Shown: positions 25,054 through 32,344 of the stretch, in pieces | How the letters are laid out: every line of letters starts with the position of its first letter | Numbering within the stretch: position 1 is the stretch's first letter | Virus record (IMG/VR): IMGVR_UViG_3300030109_006161 | Coordinates: 45,250-109,249 of that record | Length of the DNA stretch: 64,000 nt | Source of the DNA: a virus | Reading direction: 5' to 3' (one strand) | Translations under genes and position numbers: made by a program | The notes under the pieces: generated by a model | Databases searched by the model: none | What the model saw: the letters and a program-made list of their open reading frames with translations, nothing else | What the model was told of the DNA's origin: nothing

Positions 25054-25083
25054 AAAAGGACGGGGGACCGAAGCCCCCCGCCC
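25054..25083 (-). terminator. Strong rho-independent terminator after the fibre gene
   Basis: On the minus strand an 11-bp GC-rich stem (two G-T wobbles) capped by a C(TTCG)G tetraloop is followed by TTTT. It lies 25 bases downstream of the fibre stop codon and separates it from the J-domain gene. Confidence 0.85.
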
Positions 25084-25107
25084 ATAAAACCTACTTAGAA
25101 CTAAACT

Positions 25108-27876
25108 CTACTCAGCGTGAGCCGTCAGCACCAAGATGCCGCCTTCAACCTTGAAGGAGAAGTATGCATTAGCACCGGCAGCGGTAGAGCCCGATACACG
25201 AAGTTTATCGAGACCAAACTGCTGAACACCAGAGAAGGTGTGTGCCGAAGAGAATACATCAGCATTAAGCTTAGCATCTGTTACTGCACCAGCAACAATA
25301 TGAGAAGCACTAATAGCAAGATCAGCAATCTTCGGAGCAGTCACTGCATCAGCAGCAAGCTTGGCAGTTGTAACATTGAGATCGATCAGGGCAGCCGTGT
25401 CAACAGACCCAGTACCAAGAGCTTCGATATCAACAGCAGCCGATCCAAGTTTTGCACTTGTCACTGCATCATCATTGATCTTAGCAGTTGTTACTGCACT
25501 AGCAACAATGTTAGAAGCGCTAACAGACAAGGTGGCAAGCTCACTGTTTGTCACTGCATTAGCAACGATGTGAGAAGAACTAATTGCAAGAGCTTGAATG
25601 TTGTCACCAACAACAGCACCGTCAGCAAGTTTAGCTTCAGTTACTGCATCAGCAGCAATCTTAGCAGTTGTTACTGCACTAGCAACAATGTTAGAAGCAC
25701 TAACAGCCAAAGTAGCAAGCTCACTGTTTGTCACTGCATTAGCAATGATGTGAGAAGAGCTAATTGCAAGAGCTTGAATGTTATCGCCAACAACAGCGTT
25801 GTCAGCAAGTTTAGCTTCAGTTACTGCATCAGCAGCAATCTGACCTGTGTCAACAGCCAAGCCGGCAAGCTTAGCATTTGTTACTGCTTCATCATTGATC
25901 TTAGCAGTTGTTACTGCACCATCATTGATCTTAGCAGTTATCACTGCATCAGCAACAATGTTAGAAGCACTAACAGCCAATGGAGCAAGCTCACTGTTAG
26001 TAATTGCATTAGCAACAATATGAGAAGAACTAACTGCAAGAGCTTGAATATTGTCACCAACAACAGCGTTGTCAGCAAGTTTAATTTCAGTTACTGCATC
26101 AGCAGCAAGCTTGGCAGTTGTTACAGCCAGATCATTGATCTTAGCAGTTTCAACAGCGCTAGCAACAATGTTAGAAGCACTAACAGCCAAAGTAGCAAGT
26201 TCACTGTTAGTAATTGCATTAGCAACAATGTGAGAAGAACTAACTGCAAGAGCCTGGATATTGTCACCAACAACAGCACCATCAGCAAGTTTAGCTTCAG
26301 TTACTGCATCAGCATCAAGCTTAGCAGTTGTAACACCACCATCCTTCAATCGAAGAGCATCACTGTTAATTTCGATACCGGTATCATCAACGTTGACACT
26401 AAGAGCACCACCGCCGTTTACTCCATTTGGAGCAGCCATACCGAGACCATCACCAGCTACGTCTTGATGAAGCTCTAAACGGAAACCGTTCGATTGAGAT
26501 CCAAAAGTAAAGACATTTGCCGAAGCAGACAATCTAAGAGTGTCAGCACCAGAGAAGGTTGCTGCATCAATACCTTGACCAACATCAAAACTACCTACGT
26601 TGTAGGCTGCATTAAGGGCAGCAACGAGAGAGCCTGTGGCACCAGCGAAGCCGCTAACAAGGGCATGTCCTGCTGTGACATGTGCTGCATCAGCGCCCAT
26701 TACGCCCGACATTGCAAGGTGATCGAACTCACCGTTAGAACCGGTGACAAAACCACCTAAAAAACCACCATGTAACTGATAAGGAATAGCAAACGCCCCT
26801 GATGGGTGTGCATAAGCCATACTATTTCCTCCATTTGAAGTTATTTCGACCGAACTAAAGGAAGACGAAGCATAAGTGTTCGCACCTCTAATTTTATATG
26901 TAACTGATTCGGTAACTGTAACAGATTTGGAACTTCCTGTAACCGTTTCTGTACTATTAAGTACTCCGCCAATATGCTTTTGGAGTTGTAAACTTTCAGA
27001 ATAATAATCTTCCCAACTTAAAGTTACAGAATCTCCACTTTCAACAGTTGTAGCCGAGCTAGAAAAAGAGTTTATAACAGGTGTGATAGGCTCACCGCTG
27101 ATATAAACAGGTCTGGTTAAATCTAAACTATCATATGATAAAGACTGACTTTGGACAAGTACAATATCATCATAATAACCAATATTACTTGTTCCTGAAC
27201 CTCCTCCGCCTACACGGAAAAAAGGAGTTTGGTTGGTAACATTGTTTATGTTGTATCTTTTTGATGCTTGACCGGTATAACTCCATTCACAATCATTTCC
27301 ACTATTATCAACAAAAACATCACCATTGATATCAGTGAGAACAAATCGAAGAGTTTCACCAATTCTGGATGCATATATATGAATCCAGGGTAACCCAGTT
27401 AAATTTATTTGATAAGTTTTTGCTATATACTGATCGACATCAGGCGTATCATCACCGTATGGAGCATACCATCTGATATCATAATTTGTTAGAGAATGAC
27501 CATGGAGTGCATAACTTGACATAAGACCAAGATGAGAAGATATTATTGTTTTGTGATTGCCACCCTCGGAATAAAAGGATTCACTAGTGGGTTTCCACCA
27601 AAAAGCAAGAGCAAAATCACCTTGCCCTACAGTATCGATGGTTCCCGAGGCATTTAGATATGTTCTCCGACGATAGTAAGTCGGAGGGTTTACACTATTA
27701 TCCGCTGCATCAACATAACCAACGTGAAAAGAGCTTGAACCGAACCGCTGGATGTCGGTGGCTATTTCAATTCTTTCGTTTCCACTATATCCTGTTTCTA
27801 CAAATACTACACTATTTGCAGAAGAAGTGTGTATATTTGGGTTTTCACCCGTCCAGTGATATATTCTAGCGGTCAT
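25108..27876 (-). CDS. Repetitive fibre-like protein with lectin-like and Ig-like N-terminus
   Basis: This 922-residue protein resembles a tail fibre. Residues 1-245 look like a LamG/concanavalin-type lectin sandwich (FALAFWWKP, PFFRVGGGGSG). Residues 265-345 look like an Ig/PKD-like domain. From about 510 to 850 there are many copies of 10-11-residue units of type AVTTAKLADDAV / AVGDNIQALAVSSSHIVANA, the beta-helical repeat style of fibre shafts. The last 40 residues differ and may be a tip. GGAGG seven bases before an in-frame ATG at 26820 suggests an internal start giving a 570-residue short form. Confidence 0.8.
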   Translation of the reverse strand: MTARIYHWTGENPNIHTSSANSVVFVETGYSGNERIEIATDIQRFGSSSFHVGYVDAADNSVNPPTYYRRRTYLNASGTIDTVGQGDFALAFWWKPTSESFYSEGGNHKTIISSHLGLMSSYALHGHSLTNYDIRWYAPYGDDTPDVDQYIAKTYQINLTGLPWIHIYASRIGETLRFVLTDINGDVFVDNSGNDCEWSYTGQASKRYNINNVTNQTPFFRVGGGGSGTSNIGYYDDIVLVQSQSLSYDSLDLTRPVYISGEPITPVINSFSSSATTVESGDSVTLSWEDYYSESLQLQKHIGGVLNSTETVTGSSKSVTVTESVTYKIRGANTYASSSFSSVEITSNGGNSMAYAHPSGAFAIPYQLHGGFLGGFVTGSNGEFDHLAMSGVMGADAAHVTAGHALVSGFAGATGSLVAALNAAYNVGSFDVGQGIDAATFSGADTLRLSASANVFTFGSQSNGFRLELHQDVAGDGLGMAAPNGVNGGGALSVNVDDTGIEINSDALRLKDGGVTTAKLDADAVTEAKLADGAVVGDNIQALAVSSSHIVANAITNSELATLAVSASNIVASAVETAKINDLAVTTAKLAADAVTEIKLADNAVVGDNIQALAVSSSHIVANAITNSELAPLAVSASNIVADAVITAKINDGAVTTAKINDEAVTNAKLAGLAVDTGQIAADAVTEAKLADNAVVGDNIQALAISSSHIIANAVTNSELATLAVSASNIVASAVTTAKIAADAVTEAKLADGAVVGDNIQALAISSSHIVANAVTNSELATLSVSASNIVASAVTTAKINDDAVTSAKLGSAAVDIEALGTGSVDTAALIDLNVTTAKLAADAVTAPKIADLAISASHIVAGAVTDAKLNADVFSSAHTFSGVQQFGLDKLRVSGSTAAGANAYFSFKVEGGILVLTAHAE
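26820..26832 (-). promoter_or_regulatory. Strong internal ribosome binding site in the fibre gene
   Basis: GGAGG (minus strand, 26828-26832) precedes an in-frame ATG (26818-26820) by seven bases, exactly at the boundary between the Ig-like region and the fibre shaft. It would allow synthesis of residues 353-922 alone. Confidence 0.55.
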
Positions 27877-27920
27877 AGGTGACCCCCGTTTATTAGAGTT
27901 AATAAACTTATTAATAACTT

Positions 27921-27960
27921 ATAAGAAAACCTGTTAGTAAAACAGAAACGGTAACAGGTT
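27921..27960 (-). terminator. Rho-independent terminator upstream of the fibre gene
   Basis: On the minus strand a perfect 9-bp stem AACCTGTTA/TAACAGGTT with a 15-base loop is followed by TTCTTAT. It should end transcripts coming from the tRNA cluster. A second small hairpin (AGTGTC TCG GACACT, 27986-28000) lies upstream of it. Confidence 0.65.
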
Positions 27961-28028
27961 ATAAAACGTGGTCTGGGCTATTAGTAGTGTCCGAGACACT
28001 TTATAAACGATAGTGGTTCATTTTTATT

Positions 28029-28057
28029 CAAAAAAAAAGCCCTGCGTTAGCAGGGCT
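28029..28057 (-). terminator. Terminator of the tRNA cluster
   Basis: On the minus strand an 8-bp stem AGCCCTGC/GCAGGGCT with a four-base loop is followed by eight or more T residues, immediately after the tRNA-Ser CCA end. Confidence 0.85.
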
Positions 28058-28144
28058 GGAGGAAGAGGTGGGATTCGAACCCACGGTACATCGCTGCACA
28101 AGGCATTTCTAGTGCCTCACCATCGACCACTCGGACACTCTTCC
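28057..28144 (-). tRNA. tRNA-Ser(AGA)
   Basis: This 88-nt tRNA has acceptor GGAAGAG/CTCTTCC, encoded CCA, a long variable arm (class II) and the anticodon loop CTAGAAA, giving AGA, which reads UCU. Unmodified A34 in a serine tRNA is unusual in bacteria, where GGA usually reads UCU/UCC. Confidence 0.88.
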
Positions 28145-28194
28145 ATAAACAGTTTTGTGACTTGTTTAGGTCACGGTACTAGAACCGCACTTTT

Positions 28195-28270
28195 TGGAGC
28201 CGCTTATCCGACTTGAACGGATGACCGTCGGTTTACAAAACCGAAGCTCTACCAACTGAGCTAAAGCGGC
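28195..28270 (-). tRNA. tRNA-Thr(TGT)
   Basis: This 76-nt cloverleaf has acceptor GCCGCTT/AAGCGGC, encoded CCA and anticodon loop TTTGTAA, giving TGT for ACA codons. Confidence 0.92.
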
Positions 28271-28272
28271 AA

Positions 28273-28349
28273 TGGCACTCCCTAGAGGATTCGAACCTCT
28301 GACCTACGGCTTAGAAGGCCGTTGCTCTATCCGGCTGAGCTAAGGAAGC
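28273..28349 (-). tRNA. tRNA-Arg(TCT)
   Basis: This 77-nt cloverleaf has an acceptor starting GCTTCCT with two G-T pairs, encoded CCA, T-arm GAGGTTCGAATCCTC and anticodon loop CTTCTAA, giving TCT for AGA codons, a codon common in AT-rich phage genes. Confidence 0.9.
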
Positions 28350-28352
28350 TTA

Positions 28353-28429
28353 TGGTAGACCCGCAGGGACTCGAACCCCGATAGGATCGCTTATGAGGCG
28401 ACTGCATTAACCAATTATACTACAGGTCC
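28353..28429 (-). tRNA. CAT-anticodon tRNA, probably tRNA-Ile2 (lysidine substrate)
   Basis: This 77-nt cloverleaf has acceptor GGACCTG/CGGGTCT, encoded CCA and anticodon loop CTCATAA. CAT fits either elongator Met or Ile2. The acceptor carries C4-G69 and C5-G68, as in E. coli tRNA-Ile2 (GGCCCCU) and unlike elongator tRNA-Met (GGCUACG). A tilS gene 1 kb away supports Ile2, which reads AUA after lysidine modification. Confidence 0.85.
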
Positions 28430-28518
28430 ATAAAGATAATATTCAATTTTCACAAAACTTTAACCAGAGAGGGCAGCCCAAGCTGGTAAACCCATTTTAC
28501 GGGCAACAAAACAAAGTG

Positions 28519-28992
28519 TTAAGAAACTAGTTCTAAATCACGCTCAGAATAGAAAGGATTATATTGGTTGGCACTACCATCGTACTGAACCTTATAATTA
28601 CCACCAGACTCAGCTTGCATAACTAAAGCAACCTTACCAGCAAGTTTCCAACGGTTGTTGCGCTTGTTATCTTTGAATCGCACCAGCGAACCAACAGAGT
28701 ACTTAGGAGGCAGAGGAACAATAGTATTTAACGCTTGCGTCAGGTTGTTCCAAAACGTACCAGGGAAATAGTCCGTGTGAGGATCAGATTTTAGACCGTC
28801 ACGAACTGTGTGAGGAGAACTAATGGTTCCGTCACTGTTAGTCCAAAACGAGAGTAATTGATTAGAGTCCTCAAACCGAGCGTAGACTTTTATCTGACCA
28901 TTGTTATGATAGTCATTTTGTGTGATATCGACTTTACGGTCTACAACTTTAGCACGATTTTCAATTTTCTTGATAGCAGCTTCAAGCTTCAT
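28519..28992 (-). CDS. Protein with C-terminal SH3/KOW-like domain
   Basis: This 157-residue protein has a C-terminal 60-residue domain (YSVGSLVRFKDN...GKVALVMQAESGGNYKVQY...LELVS) matching the small SH3/KOW-like family spread over this genome. The N-terminal 95 residues are unrecognised. It has a promoter of the repeated TTGAC-TAATAT class and a GTAAGGGAG leader, and lies upstream of the tRNA cluster on the same strand. Confidence 0.6.
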   Translation of the reverse strand: MKLEAAIKKIENRAKVVDRKVDITQNDYHNNGQIKVYARFEDSNQLLSFWTNSDGTISSPHTVRDGLKSDPHTDYFPGTFWNNLTQALNTIVPLPPKYSVGSLVRFKDNKRNNRWKLAGKVALVMQAESGGNYKVQYDGSANQYNPFYSERDLELVS

Positions 28993-29013
28993 ATCTTTCT
29001 CCCTTACAACCTT

Positions 29014-29041
29014 ATATTACTACAGATCTAATGAAAGTCAA
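29014..29041 (-). promoter_or_regulatory. Repeated-class promoter for the gene at 28992
   Basis: TTGACT (29036-29041), 16-base spacer ending GTAG, TAATAT (29014-29019), followed by the conserved leader TGTAAGGGAGA. One of seven matching sites in the window. Confidence 0.75.
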
Positions 29042-29044
29042 GTT

Positions 29045-29194
29045 TTATTTTGGAGAATAAATAGCGTCGTCGATGCCTTCTAAATATCCGCAAGCAACAA
29101 AAATGCCAACCATCAAAACACCAGCAACCCACAGCCGCAGACCACCAGCACCTTCATGACTCTCAGGGTAGAAAATAATATTTCTGATATCCAT
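29045..29194 (-). CDS. Small membrane protein (49 aa)
   Basis: GGAGG precedes the ATG. The product has one membrane helix (LWVAGVLMVGIFVAC) between a short N-terminus and an acidic tail. It follows the 59-residue gene in the same transcription unit by two bases. Function unknown. Confidence 0.7.
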   Translation of the reverse strand: MDIRNIIFYPESHEGAGGLRLWVAGVLMVGIFVACGYLEGIDDAIYSPK

Positions 29195-29196
29195 TG

Positions 29197-29376
29197 TTAA
29201 AATCCTCCACATTCAGCAGGGAACAGGGGACCGTTTTGTTCTGCTTGATAAGCAGCCAACTCAGAAGGAACCTCAAAAACATCCATATCAATCATGAATG
29301 TTTCCACAGCATCCTGGACTGTAGGAGCCCAAATTTTAAAGCTAGCACCACGGACTTGAATCTCAAAGCAGTTCAT
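29197..29376 (-). CDS. Small protein (59 aa), unknown
   Basis: AAGGAGG lies before the ATG, with a repeated-class promoter further upstream. The product (MNCFEIQVRGASFKIWAPTV...) is soluble and beta-like at its N-terminus, with two cysteines. No family recognised. Confidence 0.7.
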   Translation of the reverse strand: MNCFEIQVRGASFKIWAPTVQDAVETFMIDMDVFEVPSELAAYQAEQNGPLFPAECGGF

Positions 29377-29396
29377 ACCTGCCTCCTTACAACACT

Positions 29397-29424
29397 ATAT
29401 TATCACTGATAAAGAAGAAGTCAA
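29397..29424 (-). promoter_or_regulatory. Repeated-class promoter for the gene at 29376
   Basis: TTGACT (29419-29424), 16-base spacer, TAATAT (29397-29402), then AGTGTTGTAAGGAGG. Same architecture as the other repeated-class promoters. Confidence 0.75.
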
Positions 29425-29429
29425 GCTTT

Positions 29430-30035
29430 TTATGCTAATTCTTCGTAACTTTTTTCTACAAGTTTTTTGATTGTTTTTTCGATGCCCGGATTTACGAGTC
29501 GAGCATTGGGAAGAATATCGTGACGGATAATGCTTCTCATAAACTGTTTGTCTTCATTCGCTGGATCTACCAAGAAGGGAACTTCCTTCCTGTTACACCA
29601 ATCTTCTAGCGAGCGTTTAGGGGTGAGGATAAACGGTCTAATAACGTTTTGATTGCGGTACGGGATGATCTTTGCGAGTCCGTGAATAGAAGAGAATAAA
29701 TACCACTCTATCACGTCGTCTAAGTTATGACCTGTAATGACCGGCTCATCAAAGCTGTGAAGGAACTTATAACGCTCGTTCCGCCAATGCTCCTCAAGCG
29801 ACTCACCTGGCGGGCAACTATTAAAATTAACACCAACCACAAGATCAATATCACGATTTTCACAGAACTCCTTTACAAAACTTTTACACTTAGTTCCGAA
29901 AGAAGTACCGTGATCAAAGTAAGCTGCTGTTACGTTATGGTTATTCGAAAGAAAGTCTAAAATAGCCATAGAATCTGGACCGCCTGAAACGGCGACTGTA
30001 AGATCCCTTGGCAACTTTCCCAAAACCTTAAGCAT
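29430..30035 (-). CDS. tilS: tRNA(Ile)-lysidine synthase TilS, short form
   Basis: This 201-residue N-type ATP pyrophosphatase has the PP-loop SGGPDS at 17-22, then ITGHNLDDVIEWYLF matching the TilS HNxDD-type block, and a C-terminal RSIIRHDILP. TilS converts C34 of tRNA-Ile(CAU) to lysidine, changing decoding from AUG to AUA. It lacks the C-terminal domains of E. coli TilS, like short bacterial forms. The ATG at 30035 follows AAAGGAG; the longer open frame reaches into tRNA-Val. The putative substrate tRNA is encoded 1 kb downstream. Confidence 0.85.
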   Translation of the reverse strand: MLKVLGKLPRDLTVAVSGGPDSMAILDFLSNNHNVTAAYFDHGTSFGTKCKSFVKEFCENRDIDLVVGVNFNSCPPGESLEEHWRNERYKFLHSFDEPVITGHNLDDVIEWYLFSSIHGLAKIIPYRNQNVIRPFILTPKRSLEDWCNRKEVPFLVDPANEDKQFMRSIIRHDILPNARLVNPGIEKTIKKLVEKSYEELA

Positions 30036-30046
30036 AACAACTCCTT

Positions 30047-30121
30047 TGGTGCGCTCGGTAGGGTTTGAACCTACGACCCCTGCCGTGTAAAGGCAACGCT
30101 CTACCACTGAGCTACAAGCGC
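30047..30121 (-). tRNA. tRNA-Val(TAC)
   Basis: This 75-nt cloverleaf has acceptor GCGCTTG/CGAGCGC, encoded CCA and anticodon loop TTTACAC, giving TAC for GUA. It lies 11 bases upstream of tilS and directly after the structured region at 30122-30300, suggesting co-transcription. Confidence 0.92.
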
Positions 30122-30300
30122 ATCTCTGAAGAGTTTTCGCCCAAGTACATCTGGGCTCCTATCCCATTTTGTATCTAACCCTACAATCCGTCTTCCACAC
30201 GCAACTCTTCAAAGGTATGTGGGTACTGAAGGTAGGGACGCTGGCTCTTTGTGCTTCCTGCCAGATCGGTTCGGGTTTACCCCTAGCACTTATCTTCGTT
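30122..30300 (-). ncRNA. Candidate structured RNA upstream of tRNA-Val
   Basis: This stretch is more GC-rich than its neighbours and has no convincing gene. On the minus strand a 9-bp long-range stem TGAAGAGTT/AACTCTTCA closes about 65 bases containing a GCCCA/TGGGC hairpin; an upstream CTGGC/GCCAG hairpin is also present. It ends at the tRNA-Val 5' end, so RNase P could create its 3' end. An unstarted 48-codon open frame crosses it, so coding is not fully excluded. No known RNA family was recognised. Confidence 0.4.
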
Positions 30301-30329
30301 TTGTGTTTTTCTTTTTCATTTTAGTTTCC

Positions 30330-30578
30330 TTAACCAAGCCTATCTAAAGTCCTTTTAAGATCACAAAGCACATAAACTGTCGTATCACCTGAAGTTTTAA
30401 TCTTTGTGATAGGCGGCTGGATGTAATTAATTGGACCGTAAAGGGCATTGTCGTTGATTTTTTCATTATCAATGACAGCTTCTTGTATGACCTCTACAGT
30501 ACATACATTGTCCGAACTAATCCAGATTGACCCTTCTGGTGTGGCTCTCATATTAGTTTTTTCAAACTCTACAAACAT
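30330..30578 (-). CDS. Small protein (82 aa), unknown
   Basis: The start at ATG 30578 is set by AAGGAG; a longer frame overlaps the upstream gene. The product is beta-rich (MFVEFEKTNMRATPEGSIWISSDNV) with no recognised family. It is the last gene before the candidate structured RNA. Confidence 0.65.
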   Translation of the reverse strand: MFVEFEKTNMRATPEGSIWISSDNVCTVEVIQEAVIDNEKINDNALYGPINYIQPPITKIKTSGDTTVYVLCDLKRTLDRLG

Positions 30579-30603
30579 ATCTTTCTCCTTAGTTAGTTTG
30601 TAT

Positions 30604-30918
30604 TTATAGTCCATAGACGCCGATGACGTCTTTCGCTTTGTCTTCAAGAATATTTCCACGAGGGAAGTTGCGAGCAGGTGCTTTCCAAGAAGCAGCCTTC
30701 CAAATCAAGCCGTCCTCTTTGCTGACGAAGAACCAAACACTTCGGTGGTACTTACCGCCATCTTGGTAAACCTTGTAGTATTTACCACCCGCTCTGACTT
30801 TGACCTCTGGGCGAGGCAACGTCGGGAACTTAGAATCGTAGTGATTATTAAGAAGCTCCGCACACTGGTCAAGGAAACCGTTCATGTGGAACTCAACTTC
30901 AGGATTAGCAATAGCCAT
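30604..30918 (-). CDS. Phage protein, unknown (104 aa)
   Basis: GGGAGAGAGATAA precedes the ATG and a repeated-class promoter lies upstream. The product is basic and aromatic-rich (GGKYYKVYQDGGKYHRSVWFFV) and soluble. No motif identified. Confidence 0.65.
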   Translation of the reverse strand: MAIANPEVEFHMNGFLDQCAELLNNHYDSKFPTLPRPEVKVRAGGKYYKVYQDGGKYHRSVWFFVSKEDGLIWKAASWKAPARNFPRGNILEDKAKDVIGVYGL

Positions 30919-30941
30919 TTATCTCTCTCCCTTACAACACT

Positions 30942-30969
30942 ATAATACTATGGATTAGAGATAGGTCAA
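30942..30969 (-). promoter_or_regulatory. Repeated-class promoter for the gene at 30918
   Basis: TTGACC (30964-30969), 16-base spacer ending ATAG, TATTAT (30942-30947), then AGTGTTGTAAGGGAGAGAG. Confidence 0.75.
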
Positions 30970-30999
30970 GTTTTTTATTTACTTTTTTTGTTTTTTTTG

Positions 31000-31194
31000 C
31001 TACGCATATACAGAAATTGTTCCTTCTGTAATTTTGCTTTTGTCTTCAATAGCTTTTCTTTGCTCTTTATCAGTAATTCTCGTTGCTTCTCTGCGTGCTT
31101 TGATCGCAGCCACACGATGAGCATCAAAGTTCCACCAGGCAAAAGCAGGGCTAATAGAATACCAACCAGTAGTGTAAATGCCGTTACCACTCAT
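31000..31194 (-). CDS. Small protein (64 aa); alternative frame also open
   Basis: The frame starting at ATG 31194 overlaps the stop of the phosphomannomutase gene (ATGA), has AGAGGA upstream and uses phage-typical codons (GGT, ACT, GCT, GAT). A competing frame (GTG 31190 to 30975, 71 aa) would give a membrane helix with a lysine-rich tail. Start context and codon use favour the 64-residue product, but the choice is not certain. Confidence 0.5.
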   Translation of the reverse strand: MSGNGIYTTGWYSISPAFAWWNFDAHRVAAIKARREATRITDKEQRKAIEDKSKITEGTISVYA

Positions 31195-31958
31195 GATTTC
31201 CTCTGATATTGTTGTAAAGCGATGATAGTATCCTCAGGACTTTCTACGTCATAATATTTATTACACATTCTAGCAATGGTGTAATCATTACCTCCCGGTG
31301 TAATTTTATCTCCAAAGAAAATACAGTCTTGCGGGTTCTCTGTGATATTTTTGAAAGCGTAAGTTTTATCCCATTCTTTACGAGTGATATCAATAGAAAT
31401 TTGACCGCCTAAATTGAATACTAACCCCCACCCTTTAAATTCGTTACGAAGTTTTTCAGCAATCCTTTTTCTTTCAGAACTTTTCTTATCCCATCTGACA
31501 TAATTCTCTCTTTGATCTAGGCTACAGTTTCGACCAACTACTGAGAAATTTATTTGGCTTTCACGCCACTCGATAAAAGTACCTGTCTTAAACTGAGTGT
31601 GTGACTCACTAGCTAATTTCAATAAGTAAGAGACAATGTGATTTATATCTGCTTGCGAATAATGATCTAACAGGCTAATCTTGTGAACTAATTCAGGTTC
31701 TACCGGATGTGTTTCATCATCCATATCAAGTTTACAATTCCAAACCCTGGTACCATTACAAGAAAAAACTTTATCAAAATTAGAAAGTAAAAAATCTACA
31801 GGGATTTGCCTTTCTATTTTCTCCATATCAGATCCTGATACTAGGTATTTTTTGTATGCTGGTCTTATTTTAGATAATTCTACCATCATATCAGGTGAAA
31901 TATCTTGAGTGGCAGGTGTTAGCGTGCCATCCATGTCAAAAATCAATGCTTTACTCAT
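31191..31958 (-). CDS. Eukaryote-type phosphomannomutase (HAD fold)
   Basis: This 255-residue protein matches PMM1/PMM2-type phosphomannomutases: catalytic DMDGT at residues 8-12, FIEWRESQINFSVVGRNCSLDQRE (sugar-phosphate cap), LGGQISIDITRKEWDKTYAF and IFFGDKITPGGNDYTIA with ESPEDT at the end. It converts Man-6-P to Man-1-P for GDP-mannose. Length matches the family (about 250 aa). Most bacteria use the unrelated ManB/AlgC fold. It overlaps both neighbours by four bases. Confidence 0.88.
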   Translation of the reverse strand: MSKALIFDMDGTLTPATQDISPDMMVELSKIRPAYKKYLVSGSDMEKIERQIPVDFLLSNFDKVFSCNGTRVWNCKLDMDDETHPVEPELVHKISLLDHYSQADINHIVSYLLKLASESHTQFKTGTFIEWRESQINFSVVGRNCSLDQRENYVRWDKKSSERKRIAEKLRNEFKGWGLVFNLGGQISIDITRKEWDKTYAFKNITENPQDCIFFGDKITPGGNDYTIARMCNKYYDVESPEDTIIALQQYQRKS

Positions 31959-32344
31959 AGTAAATCTCCGAAACTCCCTTGAGTTGAGTATATTGTCATA
32001 TCTTCTATATCAGCCGGCGGTACCATTAAGAAAAAAGTTAAGTCAAATTCAATTTCATTATCAATAAACATAGTGCTTTTCATATGAGAGTTTTGATCCA
32101 ATATATTCTTATAATACGATCCAGGTTTTGTATTTGGAAGATATAATACAGTATATATTATAACTTGTTGGTTGTCTACCTCATTATAGAAGCCATCCGT
32201 AATAATACCTAGAAGATCCCATTTAGAACTGCGAACGTAGGTTCCTTTTGGTACAGCATTTTCAGGATAGGGTGAAGTATCCGACTCAAAAACGTCTCGG
32301 ATAACATCACTAACACTATCAAGTATATCTTTTTTTAGAGACAT
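31955..32344 (-). CDS. Unknown protein (129 aa)
   Basis: This soluble protein has a central segment (VPKGTYVRSSKWDLLGIITDGFYN) resembling the SH3/KOW-like pattern of the expanded family, but weakly. It starts in a TGATG overlap with the upstream gene. No known family. Confidence 0.55.
   Translation of the reverse strand: MSLKKDILDSVSDVIRDVFESDTSPYPENAVPKGTYVRSSKWDLLGIITDGFYNEVDNQQVIIYTVLYLPNTKPGSYYKNILDQNSHMKSTMFIDNEIEFDLTFFLMVPPADIEDMTIYSTQGSFGDLL

Noticed and set aside
25480-26330. Regular DNA repeats resembling a CRISPR array
   Set aside because: Repeats are in frame inside the fibre gene, vary in length and have no unique spacers.
25117-26478. 453-codon plus-strand open frame
   Set aside because: It is the antisense shadow of the regular fibre repeats; composition (SNNVRSTNSQSSK repeats) mirrors the minus-strand codons and there is no ribosome binding site.
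28440-28518. Short frame ending MGLPAWAALSG
   Set aside because: Protein-like ending but only about 20 codons, without a start codon or binding site.
30240-30290. Possible SRP (4.5S) RNA
   Set aside because: GGCAGGAAGCA recalls the SRP domain IV, but the GGAA tetraloop and symmetric loop are missing.
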